This document shows positions 63,406 through 64,000 of a DNA stretch of 64,000 nucleotides, piece after piece. Under the pieces are notes generated by a model that was not told the origin of the DNA, did no database searches, and saw only the letters and a program-made list of their open reading frames with translations. The translations under genes and the position numbers were made by a program. The stretch is from JABFRJ01 sp031374735 (GTDB taxonomy: Bacteria > Pseudomonadota > Alphaproteobacteria > Rhizobiales > Hyphomicrobiaceae): the NCBI GenBank assembly GCA_031374735.1, contig JANMGQ010000046.1, positions 1-64,000 on the forward strand. Reading direction: 5' to 3'. Position 1 is the stretch's first letter. Every line of letters begins with the position of its first letter.

Positions 63406-64000
63406 TCAACTTGGCTTTCCAGAGAGCATTTTGCTCCAGTTGTAGCCGGTCACATCATTGAACATCGCGTACATAAACAGCAGCAGCAACACCGAAATCC
63501 CGAACCTAAAGGCGTATTCCTGCGTACGCTCGCTCAGAGGTTTGCCGAGGATCTTTTCGAAGGCGTAAAACACGAGATGGCCGCCGTCGAGGACCGGGAT
63601 CGGCAGTAGATTGGCGAAGCCAAGGTTCACCGACATGCCCGCGACCAGCATGACCATGGCAACAAAACCGAACTTGGCGACCTCACCGGAGGTCACGGCG
63701 ATGCCAACCACGCCGCTGATCTGGTCACCGTGCACCTGCAACGTTATGACGCGCCAGAGGTAGGCGAGCGTCTTGACGACGATGTTGACGCTCTGTTTTA
63801 CGCCATGGATGAACGCGCCGGGCAGGCTGAACTCGATCTTCTCGATATCCTCCTTGACGGGGCCCTTGAGGCCCAGGCGTCCAGCTTTGACGATGCGCTT
63901 GACGATGGTGTCGGTGTTTTCGAGTTTCGGCGTCGCGGTCAGCGTTTCGAGCTTGCCGCCGCGCTCGACCACAAACGTCAGTGTCTGATCGGGGCTGCGG
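63406..64000 (-). CDS. rseP: Site-2 protease RseP, C-terminal part (5' end outside window)
   Basis: About 198 C-terminal residues of an inner-membrane metalloprotease that cleaves anti-sigma factors and leftover signal peptides within the membrane. The window begins inside the PDZ region (RSPDQTLTFVVERGGK), passes the conserved VIDRMVGD-equivalent region and SGVVGIA, and holds the third catalytic-site segment NLGFANLLPIPVLDGGHL, whose Asp is a zinc ligand, followed by the last helix (GISVLLLLFMYAMFNDV). The HExxH motif lies upstream of the window. It normally sits next to bamA, as here. Confidence 0.95.
   Translation of the reverse strand, partial: RSPDQTLTFVVERGGKLETLTATPKLENTDTIVKRIVKAGRLGLKGPVKEDIEKIEFSLPGAFIHGVKQSVNIVVKTLAYLWRVITLQVHGDQISGVVGIAVTSGEVAKFGFVAMVMLVAGMSVNLGFANLLPIPVLDGGHLVFYAFEKILGKPLSERTQEYAFRFGISVLLLLFMYAMFNDVTGYNWSKMLSGKPS

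Overview
The window is GC-rich chromosomal DNA from an alphaproteobacterium, most likely of the Hyphomicrobiales (a Bradyrhizobiaceae/Xanthobacteraceae-like lineage). Reasons: the GTTC-N7-GTTC LexA-type box upstream of recA, an exact CtrA-type TTAA-N7-TTAAC site, a FixK/FNR-type box, the family-level look of the proteins, and dispersed GTCATCCCGG-type palindromes. No rRNA, tRNA, CRISPR array or insertion sequence was seen.

Layout. 1-3.5 kb: thiamine operon (3' end of thiC, then thiM-thiE-thiD, with a translationally coupled TakP-like TRAP binding protein). 3.5-11 kb: clpB, a haloacid-dehalogenase-like gene, a DMT permease and a tandem pair of M16 peptidases. 11-17.2 kb: pyruvate dehydrogenase aceE-aceF-lpdA; aceE is split by one in-frame TAG. 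17.2-25.8 kb, minus strand: an RraA/aldolase-fold gene, a small unknown, ccmE-ccmI, an ABC exporter, recA with its SOS box, a second RraA/aldolase-fold gene, a GST and a short flavin reductase. 26-38 kb, plus strand: an ammonium transporter followed by a five-gene cluster around SrfB and SrfC. 38-44.5 kb, minus strand: a class III CoA-transferase, a GH114-like protein, a self-sufficient CYP102-type P450 and a small secreted protein. 44.5-56.7 kb: a 2688-residue DUF11/SdrD-B surface protein and its outer-membrane barrel partner, behind a CtrA-type box. 57-58.4 kb: a decaying toxin-antitoxin islet (frameshifted hicA, a lepA fragment, an intact ParE/antitoxin pair and a broken small membrane gene). 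58.4-64 kb: lepA, bamA and the 3' end of rseP.

The best candidate for an undescribed system is 27.6-37.9 kb. Its five genes are tightly packed, three of the junctions being 4-nt overlaps or a 14-nt gap. They encode a SrfB protein (possibly a divergent actin/Hsp70-fold ATPase), a SrfC P-loop protein, two membrane-anchored proteins that flank SrfBC and share an N-terminal domain ending in GEFLWPxVT, and a secreted phosphate-binding-like domain fused to an OmpA peptidoglycan-binding domain. The parts imply a machine running from cytoplasm through the inner membrane to the cell wall; its function is unknown. Second in interest is the giant surface protein/barrel pair with its regulatory region.

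The window also carries three apparent lesions (aceE amber stop, hicA frameshift, a TAA in the gene after lepA). Each could be real decay or an assembly error and should be checked against reads before any biological reading.
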